A stretch of DNA of 64,000 nt from Haloechinothrix sp033042135 (GCF_033042135.1 NZ_WBXM01000005.1:248001-312000); one strand, 5' to 3'; shown: positions 16,226 to 25,187, counted from the stretch's first letter. The notes: a model not told the origin generated them from the letters alone. Program-made: numbers and translations.

Positions 16226-16914
16226 GCAGGCACGCTGTCGCAGGGCCCGGCGATCCGGCGGGCTCGCTGCGACAGCTGTGCCGCAGTGCGTGCAGCGAGC
16301 TCGGCATGTCGGGAGCCACGATCGTGGTGGTAGGCGGTAACACGGCCGAGGTGCGGTATGCCACGGACCCGGTCGGGGCGCACCTCGCCCAACTCCAGGT
16401 CATCGTGGGCGAAGGTCCCGTTGCCGATACCATGCGCAGCGGGTGCGCCGTGTTACTCGCCGAGCTCGACGACCTCAGCCTCCAGTCCCGTTGGCCGCTC
16501 TTTCTGCCGCTGGCCGCGGAGACCGTGGCCAGCGCGCTGTTCACGCTGGTCCTGCCAGCCGGAACCAGCCGCATCGGGGTACTCGCCCTCCACCGCACCG
16601 TTCCCGGCCCGATGGTGGCAGGCACGTTCGCCACCGCGCGGCGTTTCGCAAGCTCGGCATCGCGTCTGCTGCTGGCCGAACAGCGGCCGTACCTTACCGA
16701 GGACCAGGGCACCACCAAACCCGGCTTCCGGCTCGCCAACCCGGAGATCCACCAGGCGACCGGGATCATCGCCGCGCAGCTCGATGTCCGGATGGACGAG
16801 GCGTTCCTCAGGTTGCGCTCCAGGGCGTTCACCGATCATCGTCGCCTTGCCGGGTTGGCAGGCGACGTGGTCGCCCACCGCGTACGGTTCGATCACCGAG
16901 CAGCTTCACCCTGA
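16222..16914 (+). CDS. GAF-ANTAR protein, probable RNA-binding antiterminator
   Basis: 230 residues. A GAF-like sensor part (about 15-150: VVVGGNTAEVRYATDP, VGEGPVADTMRSGCAVL) is followed by a C-terminal ANTAR helical domain (about 172-218: HQATGIIAAQLDVRMDEAFLRLRSRA). ANTAR domains bind hairpins in leader RNAs and prevent termination. It starts inside the desaturase stop codon. A second GAF-ANTAR gene follows 27 bases later. What the GAF senses is unknown. Confidence 0.82.
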   Translation: MSRHAVAGPGDPAGSLRQLCRSACSELGMSGATIVVVGGNTAEVRYATDPVGAHLAQLQVIVGEGPVADTMRSGCAVLLAELDDLSLQSRWPLFLPLAAETVASALFTLVLPAGTSRIGVLALHRTVPGPMVAGTFATARRFASSASRLLLAEQRPYLTEDQGTTKPGFRLANPEIHQATGIIAAQLDVRMDEAFLRLRSRAFTDHRRLAGLAGDVVAHRVRFDHRAASP

Positions 16915-16941
16915 CCGGCATACCCCCCGACCCGCCGCCGG

Positions 16942-17715
16942 ATGATGTGGCACGGTGAGGATGTGGCGACCACCGGGCACCAGCGCCTCCTCGATACCTT
17001 CGTCGAGCTGGCCGACACACTCACCGATGACTTCGATGTCATCGAGTTCCTACAGTTGCTCGTCGACCGCTGCGTCGAGCTGTTCGATGTGGACGCTGCT
17101 GGCCTGCTGCTGACCGATGCCGGAGGCGAGTTGCGATTGGTGGCCAGTTCGAGCGAGCACGGGCCCTTCCTGGAACTGTTCCAGCTCCAGAACGAGGAAG
17201 GGCCGTGCCTGGAAGCCTTCGACCTGGCGCGTCCGGTAGAACACGCCGACCTCGCCATCGCGGGCGAGCGATGGCCCCGGTTCTCCGCCGCCGCCGTCGA
17301 CGCGGGCTTCGTTGCCGTACAGGCCCTGCCCATGCGGCTACGCGCCCGCGTGATCGGGGCACTCAACCTGTTCCGGCACCATCCGGGCGACTGGGACCCG
17401 GCGATGGTGCGTACCGCCGCAGCGCTGCTCGACGTAGCCACCATCGGCATCCTCCAGCACCGGTCGATCCACAGCCAGCACGTACTCACCGAGCAGCTGC
17501 AAGCGGCACTGCACAGCAGAGTCGTCATCGAGCAGGCCAAAGGGCTGATCGCAGAACGGGCGGGGATCGACGTGACCACCGCGTTCGACGCGCTGCGCCG
17601 TTACGCCCGGCAACACAACCGCAAGATCGGTGACTTGGCGGAATCGGTGATCGCCGGCCGGTTCGAGCCCGGCGAGCTACTCGGCGACAGCCGCCGGGGC
17701 CACCACCGCCGATGA
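16942..17715 (+). CDS. GAF-ANTAR protein, second copy
   Basis: Up to 257 residues. GAF domain (about 20-170: LLVDRCVELFDVDAAGLLL, NEEGPCLEAF, ALPMRLRARVIGALNLF) and a textbook ANTAR domain (about 188-240: VVIEQAKGLIAERAGIDVTTAFDALRRYA). The two neighbouring GAF-ANTAR proteins are clearly diverged paralogues, not a recent duplication. Start uncertain: ATG 16942 lacks a ribosome site; a GTG at 16963 preceded by GTGAGG is possible. A strong hairpin closes the three-gene unit with the desaturase. Confidence 0.85.
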   Translation: MMWHGEDVATTGHQRLLDTFVELADTLTDDFDVIEFLQLLVDRCVELFDVDAAGLLLTDAGGELRLVASSSEHGPFLELFQLQNEEGPCLEAFDLARPVEHADLAIAGERWPRFSAAAVDAGFVAVQALPMRLRARVIGALNLFRHHPGDWDPAMVRTAAALLDVATIGILQHRSIHSQHVLTEQLQAALHSRVVIEQAKGLIAERAGIDVTTAFDALRRYARQHNRKIGDLAESVIAGRFEPGELLGDSRRGHHRR

Positions 17716-17731
17716 CACCGGACCCGACGGC

Positions 17732-17763
17732 CTGCCTGCCTGGCCGATCGGCCCGGCAGGCAG
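17732..17763 (+). terminator. Strong hairpin after the GAF-ANTAR pair
   Basis: 9-bp arms CTGCCTGCC/GGCAGGCAG enclose a second palindrome, GGCCGATCGGCC, giving a long nearly continuous stem 16 bases after the stop. Probably terminates the desaturase/GAF-ANTAR transcript. Confidence 0.65.
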
Positions 17764-17789
17764 GGCTCGAAGCACCTAGAATCCGCCTC

Positions 17790-18134
17790 ATGGATCGCGC
17801 GCCGAAACCGGAGGCTCCCGACGCGTTCGCTGCCGCCGACCTGCGGGTGGGACGTGTCACCGAGGTGCTGCCCTTCCCGCAAGCCGCCAAGCCCGCGTGG
17901 CGGATCCGTGTCGATTTCGGTGACCTCGGCCAGCGGTGGACCAGCGCACAGGTCACCCGCTACCGCGCCGAGGAACTGACCGGGCGGCTCGTGGTCGGCG
18001 CGGTCAACCTCGGGCGCAAGCGTATCGCAGGGTTCACCAGCGAGTTCCTGTTGCTCGGCGCGGTCGGAGCCGACAAGCACGTCCGGCTGCTGCGCCCCGA
18101 CGACGGGGCCGAGCCCGGCGATCCCGTCGCCTGA
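17790..18134 (+). CDS. CsaA-like protein with tRNA-binding domain
   Basis: 114 residues, the length of CsaA. It consists of one OB-fold tRNA-binding domain like that of methionyl-tRNA synthetase and CsaA: FAAADLRVGRVTEVLPFPQA, KPAWRIRVDFGDLG and the closing GFTSEFLLLGA. CsaA has been described as an export-related chaperone; its actinobacterial role is unknown. The ATG is preceded at 7 bases by TAGAAT (17777-17782), which suits a leaderless transcript; there is no ribosome site. Confidence 0.8.
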   Translation: MDRAPKPEAPDAFAAADLRVGRVTEVLPFPQAAKPAWRIRVDFGDLGQRWTSAQVTRYRAEELTGRLVVGAVNLGRKRIAGFTSEFLLLGAVGADKHVRLLRPDDGAEPGDPVA

Positions 18135-18311
18135 GCGGCTCGCGGACGCGTGATCCGCCTCACCCACGCCGCCCCGGCTCGGCAACCCCACCGGAGCCCG
18201 CGCACGGATCGTGAGCTAAGCTAACGGTAGTGCTTGCGGCCACCTTCGCATCCGTAGCCGCGCACGGGGGTCCCGGCGCGGCCCGTCGCCGTATCCGCTA
18301 TCGCCAAGGGA

Positions 18312-18328
18312 GCCGTTCCGGGAACGGC
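18312..18328. promoter_or_regulatory. Perfect 17-bp palindrome just before the MFS gene
   Basis: GCCGTTCCGGGAACGGC has 8-bp arms around one base and ends 5 bases before the GTG start at 18334. It could be an operator or an RNA hairpin masking the start. Confidence 0.4.
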
Positions 18329-18333
18329 GCGAC

Positions 18334-19581
18334 GTGAGCCGCACCTTCCGTTCACTGAGGCATCGCGACTATCGCCTGTACTGGTCGGGCATGCTGGTGT
18401 CCAACGTCGGCACCTGGATGCAGCGGGTCGCCCAGGACTGGCTGGTGCTCGTGGTGCTCGGCGGTGGCGCCCAGGCGGTGGGGATCGCCACCGGCCTGCA
18501 GTTCCTTCCCTTCCTGCTGGTGGCGCCGTTCGGCGGACTGCTGGCCGACCGGCTGCCCAAGCGCACCCTGCTGCTGTCCACCAACGGCTTCCTCGGCCTG
18601 CTGGCGCTGGTCCTTGGCGCCCTGGTGCTCACCGGGGCCGCCGAGATCTGGCACGTCTACGTGCTGGCGTTCCTGCTCGGCGTCGGCAATGCGCTGGACA
18701 ACCCGGCACGGCAGGCCTTCGTCTCCGAGCTGGTCGGCCAGCACGACGTCAGCAACGCGGTGGCACTGAACAGTGCCTCCTTCAACGCGGCACGGCTGAT
18801 CGGCCCCGCCGCCGCGGGCGGGCTCATCGCGCTGTTCGGCACCGGTTGGCTGTTCGTGCTCAACGGCCTGTCGTTCGCCGCCCCGATCGTGATGCTCCTG
18901 CTACTGCGGAGCGCGGCCTCGCGGGCCGGTGCGGACGGCGCCGGGCCGCTCGCCCGCCTCCGCGAGGGCATCGGCTACGTGCGCTCCCGGCCCGACCTGG
19001 TCATGGTGCTGACGGTCGTCTTCGGTCTCGGCACGTTCGGCATGAACTTCCAGATGACGATGGCGCTGATGGCTACCGAGGTCTACCACAGGGGGCCCAC
19101 GGAGTACGGGCTGCTCGGGTCCGTCTTGGCCGTCGGTACCCTGACCGGTGCTCTCGTGGCCGCGCGACGCGCGTTCCCCCGGCTGCGCCTGATCGTCGTC
19201 GGCACGGTGATCTTCGGCGTGTTCGCGGTGGCAGCCGGGCTGATGCCCACCTACGGCACGTTCGCGCTCGCGCTGGCACCGATCGGCGTGCTGGTGATGA
19301 CCGTGCTCACCGCGGCCAACGGCTACATCCAGACCACCGTCGACGGGCACATCCGGGGCAGGGTGCTGTCGCTGTACATCACCATCCTGATGGGCGGCAC
19401 ACCGGCGGGAGCGCCCGTCATCGGGTGGCTCGCCGACGCGTTCGGCGCTCGGTGGTCACTGCTGGCAGGCGGCGCCCTGACGGTGCTCTGCACGCTGCTC
19501 GCCGTCGCACTGTTCGTCCGGCGTACCCGCGCGGGCGGCCGAACGACCGGCATCACGGCGAGCCCCGCACTCCGTCCTTGA
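18334..19581 (+). CDS. MFS transporter (EntS-like exporter family)
   Basis: 415 residues with 12 predicted membrane helices. The opening SLRHRDYRLYWSGMLVSNVGTWMQ and LVAPFGGLLADRLPKR (loop 2-3 MFS motif) are typical of the MFS_3 exporters related to EntS. The substrate is unknown. It is a single gene between a palindrome and a convergent BCCT transporter, whose 3' end it overlaps by 29 bases. Confidence 0.85.
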   Translation: MSRTFRSLRHRDYRLYWSGMLVSNVGTWMQRVAQDWLVLVVLGGGAQAVGIATGLQFLPFLLVAPFGGLLADRLPKRTLLLSTNGFLGLLALVLGALVLTGAAEIWHVYVLAFLLGVGNALDNPARQAFVSELVGQHDVSNAVALNSASFNAARLIGPAAAGGLIALFGTGWLFVLNGLSFAAPIVMLLLLRSAASRAGADGAGPLARLREGIGYVRSRPDLVMVLTVVFGLGTFGMNFQMTMALMATEVYHRGPTEYGLLGSVLAVGTLTGALVAARRAFPRLRLIVVGTVIFGVFAVAAGLMPTYGTFALALAPIGVLVMTVLTAANGYIQTTVDGHIRGRVLSLYITILMGGTPAGAPVIGWLADAFGARWSLLAGGALTVLCTLLAVALFVRRTRAGGRTTGITASPALRP

Positions 19582-21172
19582 ACGGGCTGCGGGCGGGCCG
19601 CGCGCGCAGCGGTATCCGGCAGTGCGCCGGATCCGTCAGCGAGATCCGATCCAGCGCCACCACCCGGCTGTCGGCGTACAGCGCGCGGACCAGGCCGAAG
19701 CACATCAGCAGCATGATCACGCTGAACGGCAGCGCGGTGGTGATCGCGGCGGTCTGTAACGCTTCGAGCCCGCTCGACCCGGCCAGCAGCAGTACCGCGG
19801 CCACGCCGCCCTGTAGCAGTGCCCAGAACACTCGCTGCACCACCGGCGCGTTCTCATCGCCTCCCGAGGTAAGCATGTCGATGACCAGCGACGCCGAGTC
19901 GGAGGAGGTCACGAAGTAGGCAGCGACGAGCAGGATGGCCAGCACCGACATGATCGCCGTCAGCGGCAGCTCGTCGAGCAGCCCGAACAGCGCCACAGCC
20001 GGATCGTCGGCCACCTGCGCAGAGATCGCGCCGCCGGTCGCGGAGTCCACCGAGAACGCCGTGTTGCCGAACACCGCCAGCCACAAGAACGTGAACAGCG
20101 TCGGGATCAGCAGCACCCCGAACACGAACTCGCGAATCGTGCGCCCGCGCGAGACCCTGGCGATGAACATACCGACGAACGGCGACCAGCTGATCCACCA
20201 GCCCCAATAGAAGATCGTCCAGCCAGCCTGCCACCCGGTCTGTGCCTGGGCATCGGTCCACAGTGTGGTCTCGGGCAGCGTCTGCGCGTAGTGACCGAGC
20301 TGCTGGACAAAACTGGCGAGCACATCCCTCGTGGGCCCCGCCAACAGCACGAACAGCATCAGCGCGAGCCCGATGCACAGGTTGGTCACCGACAGCCGCA
20401 GGATGCCCTTGTCGAGGCCGGCCACCAGCGAGCACACCGCCGCGAAGGTGATCGCGGCGATCAGCACCAGCTGCACCCCGGTCGATTGCGGGAGCAGGTC
20501 GAGACTGGCCAGTCCAGCGTTCACCTGCAGGATGCCGAAACCGAGCGAGGTCGCGACGCCGAACATGGTGCCGAAGACCGCGAAGGTGTCGACGGCGTCA
20601 CCCCACCTGCCGTGGATGCGCCTGCCCAGGATCGGGTACAGCGCGCTCCGGATGGCAAGCGGCAGCTTGTGACGGTACGAGAAGTACGCAAGGCAGACGC
20701 CGACCACGATGTAGACCGCCCAGGCGTGCAGGCCCCAGTGGAAGAAGGTGAACCGCATCGACTCGGTCTCGGCCTGCGGCGTGCCCGGTTCGGTCATCGG
20801 TGGCTCTGCGAGGTGCGAGAGCGGCTCGGCCACCGCCCAGAACACCAGACCGATACCCATGCCCGCGGTGAACAGCATCGCGAACCACGTCAGATAGCGG
20901 TACTCGGGTTCGCTGTCCTGTTCTCCGAGGCGGATACGCCCGAACCGGCTGGCGCCGAGCCAGATCACGAACACGAGGAAGCCGCCGACGGCGAGCACGT
21001 AGTACCAGCCGAACCACGAAGCGATGCCCGCTTGCAGGCTGGTGAACACCCGCTGCATCACACCCGTCGCGGTGATCCCCACGATCAGGAACGTCAGGAT
21101 GACCACGACCGACACCCCGAATACAACGGGATTGGTGGTCAGTCGTCCCCGGATCCTCACCCCACGCGTCAT
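19553..21172 (-). CDS. BCCT-family betaine/choline/carnitine transporter
   Basis: 539 residues with about 12 helices. The family signature region is clear: TIFYWGWWISWSPFVGMFIA followed by RVSRGRTIREF, with its aromatic residues that form the betaine cage. Earlier GMGIGLVFWAVAEPLSHL is also characteristic. It takes up quaternary ammonium osmolytes with sodium or protons. No long C-terminal regulatory tail like that of BetP is obvious. Tail-to-tail overlap with the MFS gene. Confidence 0.9.
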   Translation of the reverse strand: MTRGVRIRGRLTTNPVVFGVSVVVILTFLIVGITATGVMQRVFTSLQAGIASWFGWYYVLAVGGFLVFVIWLGASRFGRIRLGEQDSEPEYRYLTWFAMLFTAGMGIGLVFWAVAEPLSHLAEPPMTEPGTPQAETESMRFTFFHWGLHAWAVYIVVGVCLAYFSYRHKLPLAIRSALYPILGRRIHGRWGDAVDTFAVFGTMFGVATSLGFGILQVNAGLASLDLLPQSTGVQLVLIAAITFAAVCSLVAGLDKGILRLSVTNLCIGLALMLFVLLAGPTRDVLASFVQQLGHYAQTLPETTLWTDAQAQTGWQAGWTIFYWGWWISWSPFVGMFIARVSRGRTIREFVFGVLLIPTLFTFLWLAVFGNTAFSVDSATGGAISAQVADDPAVALFGLLDELPLTAIMSVLAILLVAAYFVTSSDSASLVIDMLTSGGDENAPVVQRVFWALLQGGVAAVLLLAGSSGLEALQTAAITTALPFSVIMLLMCFGLVRALYADSRVVALDRISLTDPAHCRIPLRARPARSPFKDGVRGSP

Positions 21173-21236
21173 CGCCGCTCAGTGTGCCAGAGTGATACAC
21201 CGCACCCGCAGGCGGCGCGGGTTCCGGCCATCGCCC

Positions 21237-21953
21237 TCAGGGCTTGGACCCCGGGGCACCGTCCGTCCGCACCTCGGTCACGATGCGGTACCGGTCCCCG
21301 CGGAAGATCGAGCGCACGAACTCGACGACGGTGCCGTCCCCGCTCCTGCTGGTGCGCTCGAACAGGAACGCAGGCGAATGCACCGGTACTCCGAGCAGCT
21401 CCGACTCCTCCGGGGCGGTCACGGTGGGCTCCAGCTCCTGCAGCGAGGTGGCCACCCGCAATCCGAAACGCTGCTCGGCGAGCTCGTAGAAGGAGCGGTC
21501 GACCAGCTCGGCTCCGGTCAACCCGGGGACGAGCGCGGCGGGCACGTGCAGCTCCTCGATGGCCATGGGCCACCCGTCGGCCAACCGCAACCGGTGCACG
21601 CGCAGCACCTCCACACCGGGCGAGATCTCCAACCGCCTGCCGATCACCGCGCCAGCCGGGCGGATCGACTCCGCCACCGTGCGCGCGCCCGGCACGTGCC
21701 CCCGAGCGCGCATGTCCTCGGTAAACGACGCGACAGTCAGCGGCTGCGCGACCTTCGGCGCGGCGACGAACGTGCCCGCTCCGTGCCGCCGCACCACCCG
21801 CCCCGTCGTGACCAGCTGGTCCACCGCCTTACGCAGGGTCATACGCGAAACCCCCAGCCTGCTCGCGAGCTCCCGCTCAGCAGGCAGCGGGTCGCCCGCC
21901 CGCATGCCGTCGACGAGGTCGAGCAGTACCTCGCGCACCTGCGTCGCTCGCAC
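21237..21953 (-). CDS. dasR: GntR/HutC-family regulator, DasR-like
   Basis: 238 residues: winged helix (about 1-70: PLPAERELASRLGVSRMTLRKAVDQL, RRHGAGTFVA) plus a UTRA ligand domain (about 85-230: ARTVAESIRPAGAVIGRRLEI, VHRLRLADGWPMAIEELHVP, SFYELAEQRFGL). DasR/NagR regulators sense GlcNAc-6-P or GlcN-6-P. GTG 21953 has GGGGAGG 6 bases upstream. Divergent from the amino-sugar operon with a dre-like site between, so it probably represses that operon and itself. The symbol is by family and context. Confidence 0.82.
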   Translation of the reverse strand: MRATQVREVLLDLVDGMRAGDPLPAERELASRLGVSRMTLRKAVDQLVTTGRVVRRHGAGTFVAAPKVAQPLTVASFTEDMRARGHVPGARTVAESIRPAGAVIGRRLEISPGVEVLRVHRLRLADGWPMAIEELHVPAALVPGLTGAELVDRSFYELAEQRFGLRVATSLQELEPTVTAPEESELLGVPVHSPAFLFERTSRSGDGTVVEFVRSIFRGDRYRIVTEVRTDGAPGSKP

Positions 21954-21986
21954 CGCATCCTCCCCGGGTTGCAGGACCTGCGGTCC

Positions 21987-22002
21987 ACAAGTTTAGACCA
22001 AT
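21987..22002. promoter_or_regulatory. dre-like operator for the DasR-type regulator
   Basis: ACAAGTTTAGACCAAT matches the DasR consensus ACTGGTCTAGACCACT at 12 of 16 positions, including the core TAGACCA. A second, weaker site with TGGTATAG (about 22000-22014) follows directly and contains a -10 like TATAGT (22005-22010) for the amino-sugar operon. Confidence 0.6.
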
Positions 22003-22072
22003 GGTATAGTACGCGTGGTCCGTGTACGGCGAGGCGGCATCCACCGGACGACCGCGAGCGGGAAGGGCGCCC

Positions 22073-23143
22073 ATGACGACAGATTCGCAGGAAACCGGGC
22101 CGCCCGGCAGGCGCATGCTGGACGAGATCCGCGAGCAGCCCGCTGTACTCGAACGGGTGCTCCGCGAGGGCGTGAGCGAGGCGCAGGCCGTCGCCGAGAC
22201 GGTACGGGAACTCGGCCCGCGGTTCGTCCTACTGGCGGCCAGGGGAACCAGCGACCACGCGGCGCTGTACGCGAAGTACCTCATCGAGATCACACTCGGC
22301 CTGCCGTGCGGCATGGCCTCACCGTCCACTCTCACCGCCTACGCCGCCAATCCGCAGATGTCCGGCGTGCTGTGGATCGCGGTCAGCCAGTCGGGCGGCT
22401 CGACCGATCTCATCGAATCCACAGTGGCCGCTCGACGGGCAGGCGCGGTCACACTCGCGGTGACCAACCGGCCGAACTCCCCTCTCGCCGAGTCGGCCCG
22501 GCTACACCTGGATATCCGGGCCGGGCAGGAGCGTGCGGTCGCGGCGACCAAGACCTACACGGCGAGCCTGCTCACGCTCTGGCAGTTCGTGACCGGCTGG
22601 CGGGGGGAAGGCACCGGAGCGGCACGCGCCCTGCCCGAGCTGGCCGCCCAGGTGGCCGAGCACGCCGAGGTACGACCGATCGCCGACCGTTACCGGTTCG
22701 TGGATAAGCTGGTCACCACGGCGCGCGGCTACGCCTATCCCACGGCGCGGGAAGCGGCGCTGAAGCTGATGGAGACGTCCTACCTATCGGCGCACGCGTT
22801 CTCCGGCGCGGATCTGCTCCACGGCCCGCTGGCGATGATCGATCAGGACCGACCGGTGATCGCGATCATTCCCGAGGGGGTCGGCGGCGCGGCGATGCGG
22901 CCAGTGGTGGATCAGCTGCACCAGCGCGGTGCCGACCTCTGCGTCGTGGGGGACACCTCGGTGGTGGCGGGTAGCGACTGCACGATCGGACTGCCCACAG
23001 GCACCGACCGCGGGGTGATCGAACAGCTCGCCCCGATCCTGCAGATCATCCCGCTGCAGCGGCTGGCACACACCATGGCCGTGGCCCGTGGCTACGACCC
23101 CGACGCACCGCGCGGCCTGCACAAGGTGACGTCGACATGGTGA
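22073..23143 (+). CDS. SIS-domain amino-sugar phosphate enzyme (NagB-II/GlmS-isomerase like)
   Basis: 356 residues with two SIS domains as in the isomerase half of GlmS but no glutaminase domain. Seen: LLAARGTSDHAALYAKYL and the phosphate-binding SQSGGSTDLIE in domain 1; ARGYAYPTAREAALKLMET and AFSGADLLHGPLAM in domain 2. Such proteins deaminate glucosamine-6-P to fructose-6-P. With nagA overlapping at its 3' end it would complete GlcNAc-6-P use. ATG 22073 has GGAAGGG 5 bases upstream. Confidence 0.85.
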   Translation: MTTDSQETGPPGRRMLDEIREQPAVLERVLREGVSEAQAVAETVRELGPRFVLLAARGTSDHAALYAKYLIEITLGLPCGMASPSTLTAYAANPQMSGVLWIAVSQSGGSTDLIESTVAARRAGAVTLAVTNRPNSPLAESARLHLDIRAGQERAVAATKTYTASLLTLWQFVTGWRGEGTGAARALPELAAQVAEHAEVRPIADRYRFVDKLVTTARGYAYPTAREAALKLMETSYLSAHAFSGADLLHGPLAMIDQDRPVIAIIPEGVGGAAMRPVVDQLHQRGADLCVVGDTSVVAGSDCTIGLPTGTDRGVIEQLAPILQIIPLQRLAHTMAVARGYDPDAPRGLHKVTSTW

Positions 23144-24402
23144 CCGGCATGACCGGCGACGCGACCGGCTCACCTGGTGAGGCGCCCGGCACCGTGGCAG
23201 GCGGTCCGACACTCCCGGAGGGCAGAGAGAGCACGGAAGGCGTCGAACGCACGGAGATCGTGCTGGTGGCCGACACCGTGCTGACTCCGGATACGGTGCT
23301 CGCGCCGGGCTGGGTGCATGTCGCCGGCGACCGGGTGCGGGCGACCGGCACCGGGACTCCCGCATCTCACCTGCCGCGACGGACGCTGACCGGGCATACC
23401 ATCCTGCCGGGACTCGTCGATGTGCACTGCCACGGTGGCGGCGGTTCCAGCTACACCGACGGCGATTCGGACGGTGCTGCCGCCGCAGCCGGTGTGCACC
23501 GCGCCCACGGCACGACCAGCACCGTGGCCAGCCTGGTGACCGCACCGCTCGACGAGCTGGAACGCGCCGTACGGGCGCTGGCCGAGCTCGTCGACGACGG
23601 GTTGCTCGCCGGGATCCACCTGGAAGGGCCCTGGCTGAGCGCCAGCCACTGCGGCGCCCACGATCCCGCGTTGCTGCGCCCGCCACGTGCCGACGAGGTC
23701 GAGCGGCTACTCGCGGCGGGCAGGGGAACGATCACGATGGTCACCCTCGCCCCCGAGCTGGCGGGCGGGCTCGACGCCATCCGTCGCGTGACCGGCCACG
23801 GTGCGGTGGCAGCCGTCGGTCACACCGATGCGGACTACGACACCACCCGCGCGGCGATCGACGCGGGCGCGACCGTGGGCACGCACCTGTTCAACGGTAT
23901 GCCCGGCATGCACCACCGCGAGCCTGGGCCTGCGGCGGCGCTGTTGGAGGACGAGCGCTGCCGGGTGGAGCTCATCGCCGACGGGCACCACGTACACGGC
24001 GCGATGCTGCGGCAGGCCATGCGGCTGGCTGGCCAGGAACGCTACCTGCTCATCAGCGACGCGATCGCCGCGACCGCGGCGGGTGACGGTCGCTACCGCG
24101 TCGGCGGGCTCGAGGTGATCGTGCGCGACGGGCAGGCACGGGTGCCGGGAACCGGCTCGCTGGCAGGCAGCACGGTGACGCTGCACGAAGCGCTGCGCCG
24201 CGTCACCCGCGCGACCGCCACACCACTGGCGGAGACCGCCAGCGCGGCCACGCGCACTCCCGCGGCCGTGCTCGGCCGTACCGACATCGGCACGCTGGCT
24301 CCCGGCTGTCTCGCCGACCTGCTCGTGCTCGACAGCTCCCTGGACATCGCGGCCGTCATGCACCGCGGCCGCTGGGTACCGGCGGCGTGGGGCCGAACGT
24401 GA
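23137..24402 (+). CDS. nagA: N-acetylglucosamine-6-phosphate deacetylase NagA
   Basis: 421 residues. Removes acetate from GlcNAc-6-P to give GlcN-6-P. Metal and substrate motifs: LPGLVDVHCHGGGG, GIHLEGPWLSASHCGAH, AAVGHTDADYD, THLFNGMPGMHHREPG, and the catalytic Asp in LLISDAIAA. Start ATG 23137 overlaps the stop of the SIS gene, giving about 40 residues before the first conserved strand, somewhat longer than usual; a downstream start is possible. Forms an operon with the SIS gene under the dre-like site. Confidence 0.92.
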   Translation: MVTGMTGDATGSPGEAPGTVAGGPTLPEGRESTEGVERTEIVLVADTVLTPDTVLAPGWVHVAGDRVRATGTGTPASHLPRRTLTGHTILPGLVDVHCHGGGGSSYTDGDSDGAAAAAGVHRAHGTTSTVASLVTAPLDELERAVRALAELVDDGLLAGIHLEGPWLSASHCGAHDPALLRPPRADEVERLLAAGRGTITMVTLAPELAGGLDAIRRVTGHGAVAAVGHTDADYDTTRAAIDAGATVGTHLFNGMPGMHHREPGPAAALLEDERCRVELIADGHHVHGAMLRQAMRLAGQERYLLISDAIAATAAGDGRYRVGGLEVIVRDGQARVPGTGSLAGSTVTLHEALRRVTRATATPLAETASAATRTPAAVLGRTDIGTLAPGCLADLLVLDSSLDIAAVMHRGRWVPAAWGRT

Positions 24403-24455
24403 CGCCCGACGCGGTCTACGGAACGAACGTCACGTCGAGTGCCGTCGCTGGCCGC

Positions 24456-25187
24456 CTACTCCACGGTGCGCAACGTGACGGTGAACCCCGAGTCGGCGGC
24501 GTCGGCGAACATCCCCTCAAGGGAGATCCCGCCCTCACCGACGTACGGCAGGTCGGCGACACCGACACCCAGCGTGTTCACCAGGCCGAGTGCGGTGCCA
24601 CCGTCAGACAGGTTAGCGACGGGGCCACCGGAATCGCCCGGGGTCACGAGCCCGTTGACGTAGTGCTGCGTGCCGTCGTTGTAACCGAGCACGCCGACAC
24701 GCTGCTCCCTGGTGAGCGACGTCAGGTGGAAGCCGACACCGTGCCCTGAGAACTGGATGAGGTCACCGACCTGGGCGGAGTCCGTCGTAGACACTCCCGT
24801 GGGAATCTGCGGGTGTCCCTTCATCGCGGGGTCGACGATGCCGGTGTACTCATCGTCGATCTCGATGAACGCGTAGTCCAGGTCGTCGGCCATAAAGGCC
24901 ACCTCGCCGAACTCCAACTCGGACTCCCCGAGGCTGGACGTGGCAAGCGAGATCCGCTGCCCGACCTCGTCGACGCAATGCGCGGCGGTTCCACCGTAGA
25001 CGTTGCCCGCCTGCGCGCCGGTCCCGTCGTAGATCCAGTTCAACGTGCAGTACCCGCTACCCGTCGTGATCGACGATCCTGGCTGGATCACCTGGTCCTG
25101 GGCGCCTGCCTGCGCCGGGGTGAGAGCGATCGTCGAGAGCGCCGTGCCTGCCACGATCGCCGCAGCGCGGTACACCCAGTGCTTCAT
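24456..25187 (-). CDS. Secreted trypsin-like serine protease (S1 family)
   Basis: 243 residues. Signal peptide with Ala-x-Ala cleavage near residue 27 (TPAQAGAQ). The catalytic triad is recognisable: His in GGTAAHCVD, Asp in DDLDYAFIEI and Ser in VTPGDSGGPV. Two cysteines (SGYCTLNW and AAHC) may form a disulfide. There is no long pro-region as in streptogrisins, so activation would differ or the protein is a small alpha-lytic-like chymotrypsin-fold protein of unknown target. ATG 25187 is preceded by GGAAGGA at 11 bases; an earlier start would break the signal peptide. Confidence 0.85.
   Translation of the reverse strand: MKHWVYRAAAIVAGTALSTIALTPAQAGAQDQVIQPGSSITTGSGYCTLNWIYDGTGAQAGNVYGGTAAHCVDEVGQRISLATSSLGESELEFGEVAFMADDLDYAFIEIDDEYTGIVDPAMKGHPQIPTGVSTTDSAQVGDLIQFSGHGVGFHLTSLTREQRVGVLGYNDGTQHYVNGLVTPGDSGGPVANLSDGGTALGLVNTLGVGVADLPYVGEGGISLEGMFADAADSGFTVTLRTVE

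Noticed and set aside
19553..19581. 29-bp tail-to-tail overlaps (here and at 57424-57452) as possible regulatory antisense
   Set aside because: Both reading frames are well supported to their ends, and such overlaps are common in compact high-GC genomes.
20291..21724. Long plus-strand open frame (477 codons) opposite the BCCT and GntR genes
   Set aside because: Its translation is His/Arg/Pro/Gln-rich without any fold signature, and the minus-strand genes have full family signatures. It is a high-GC shadow frame.
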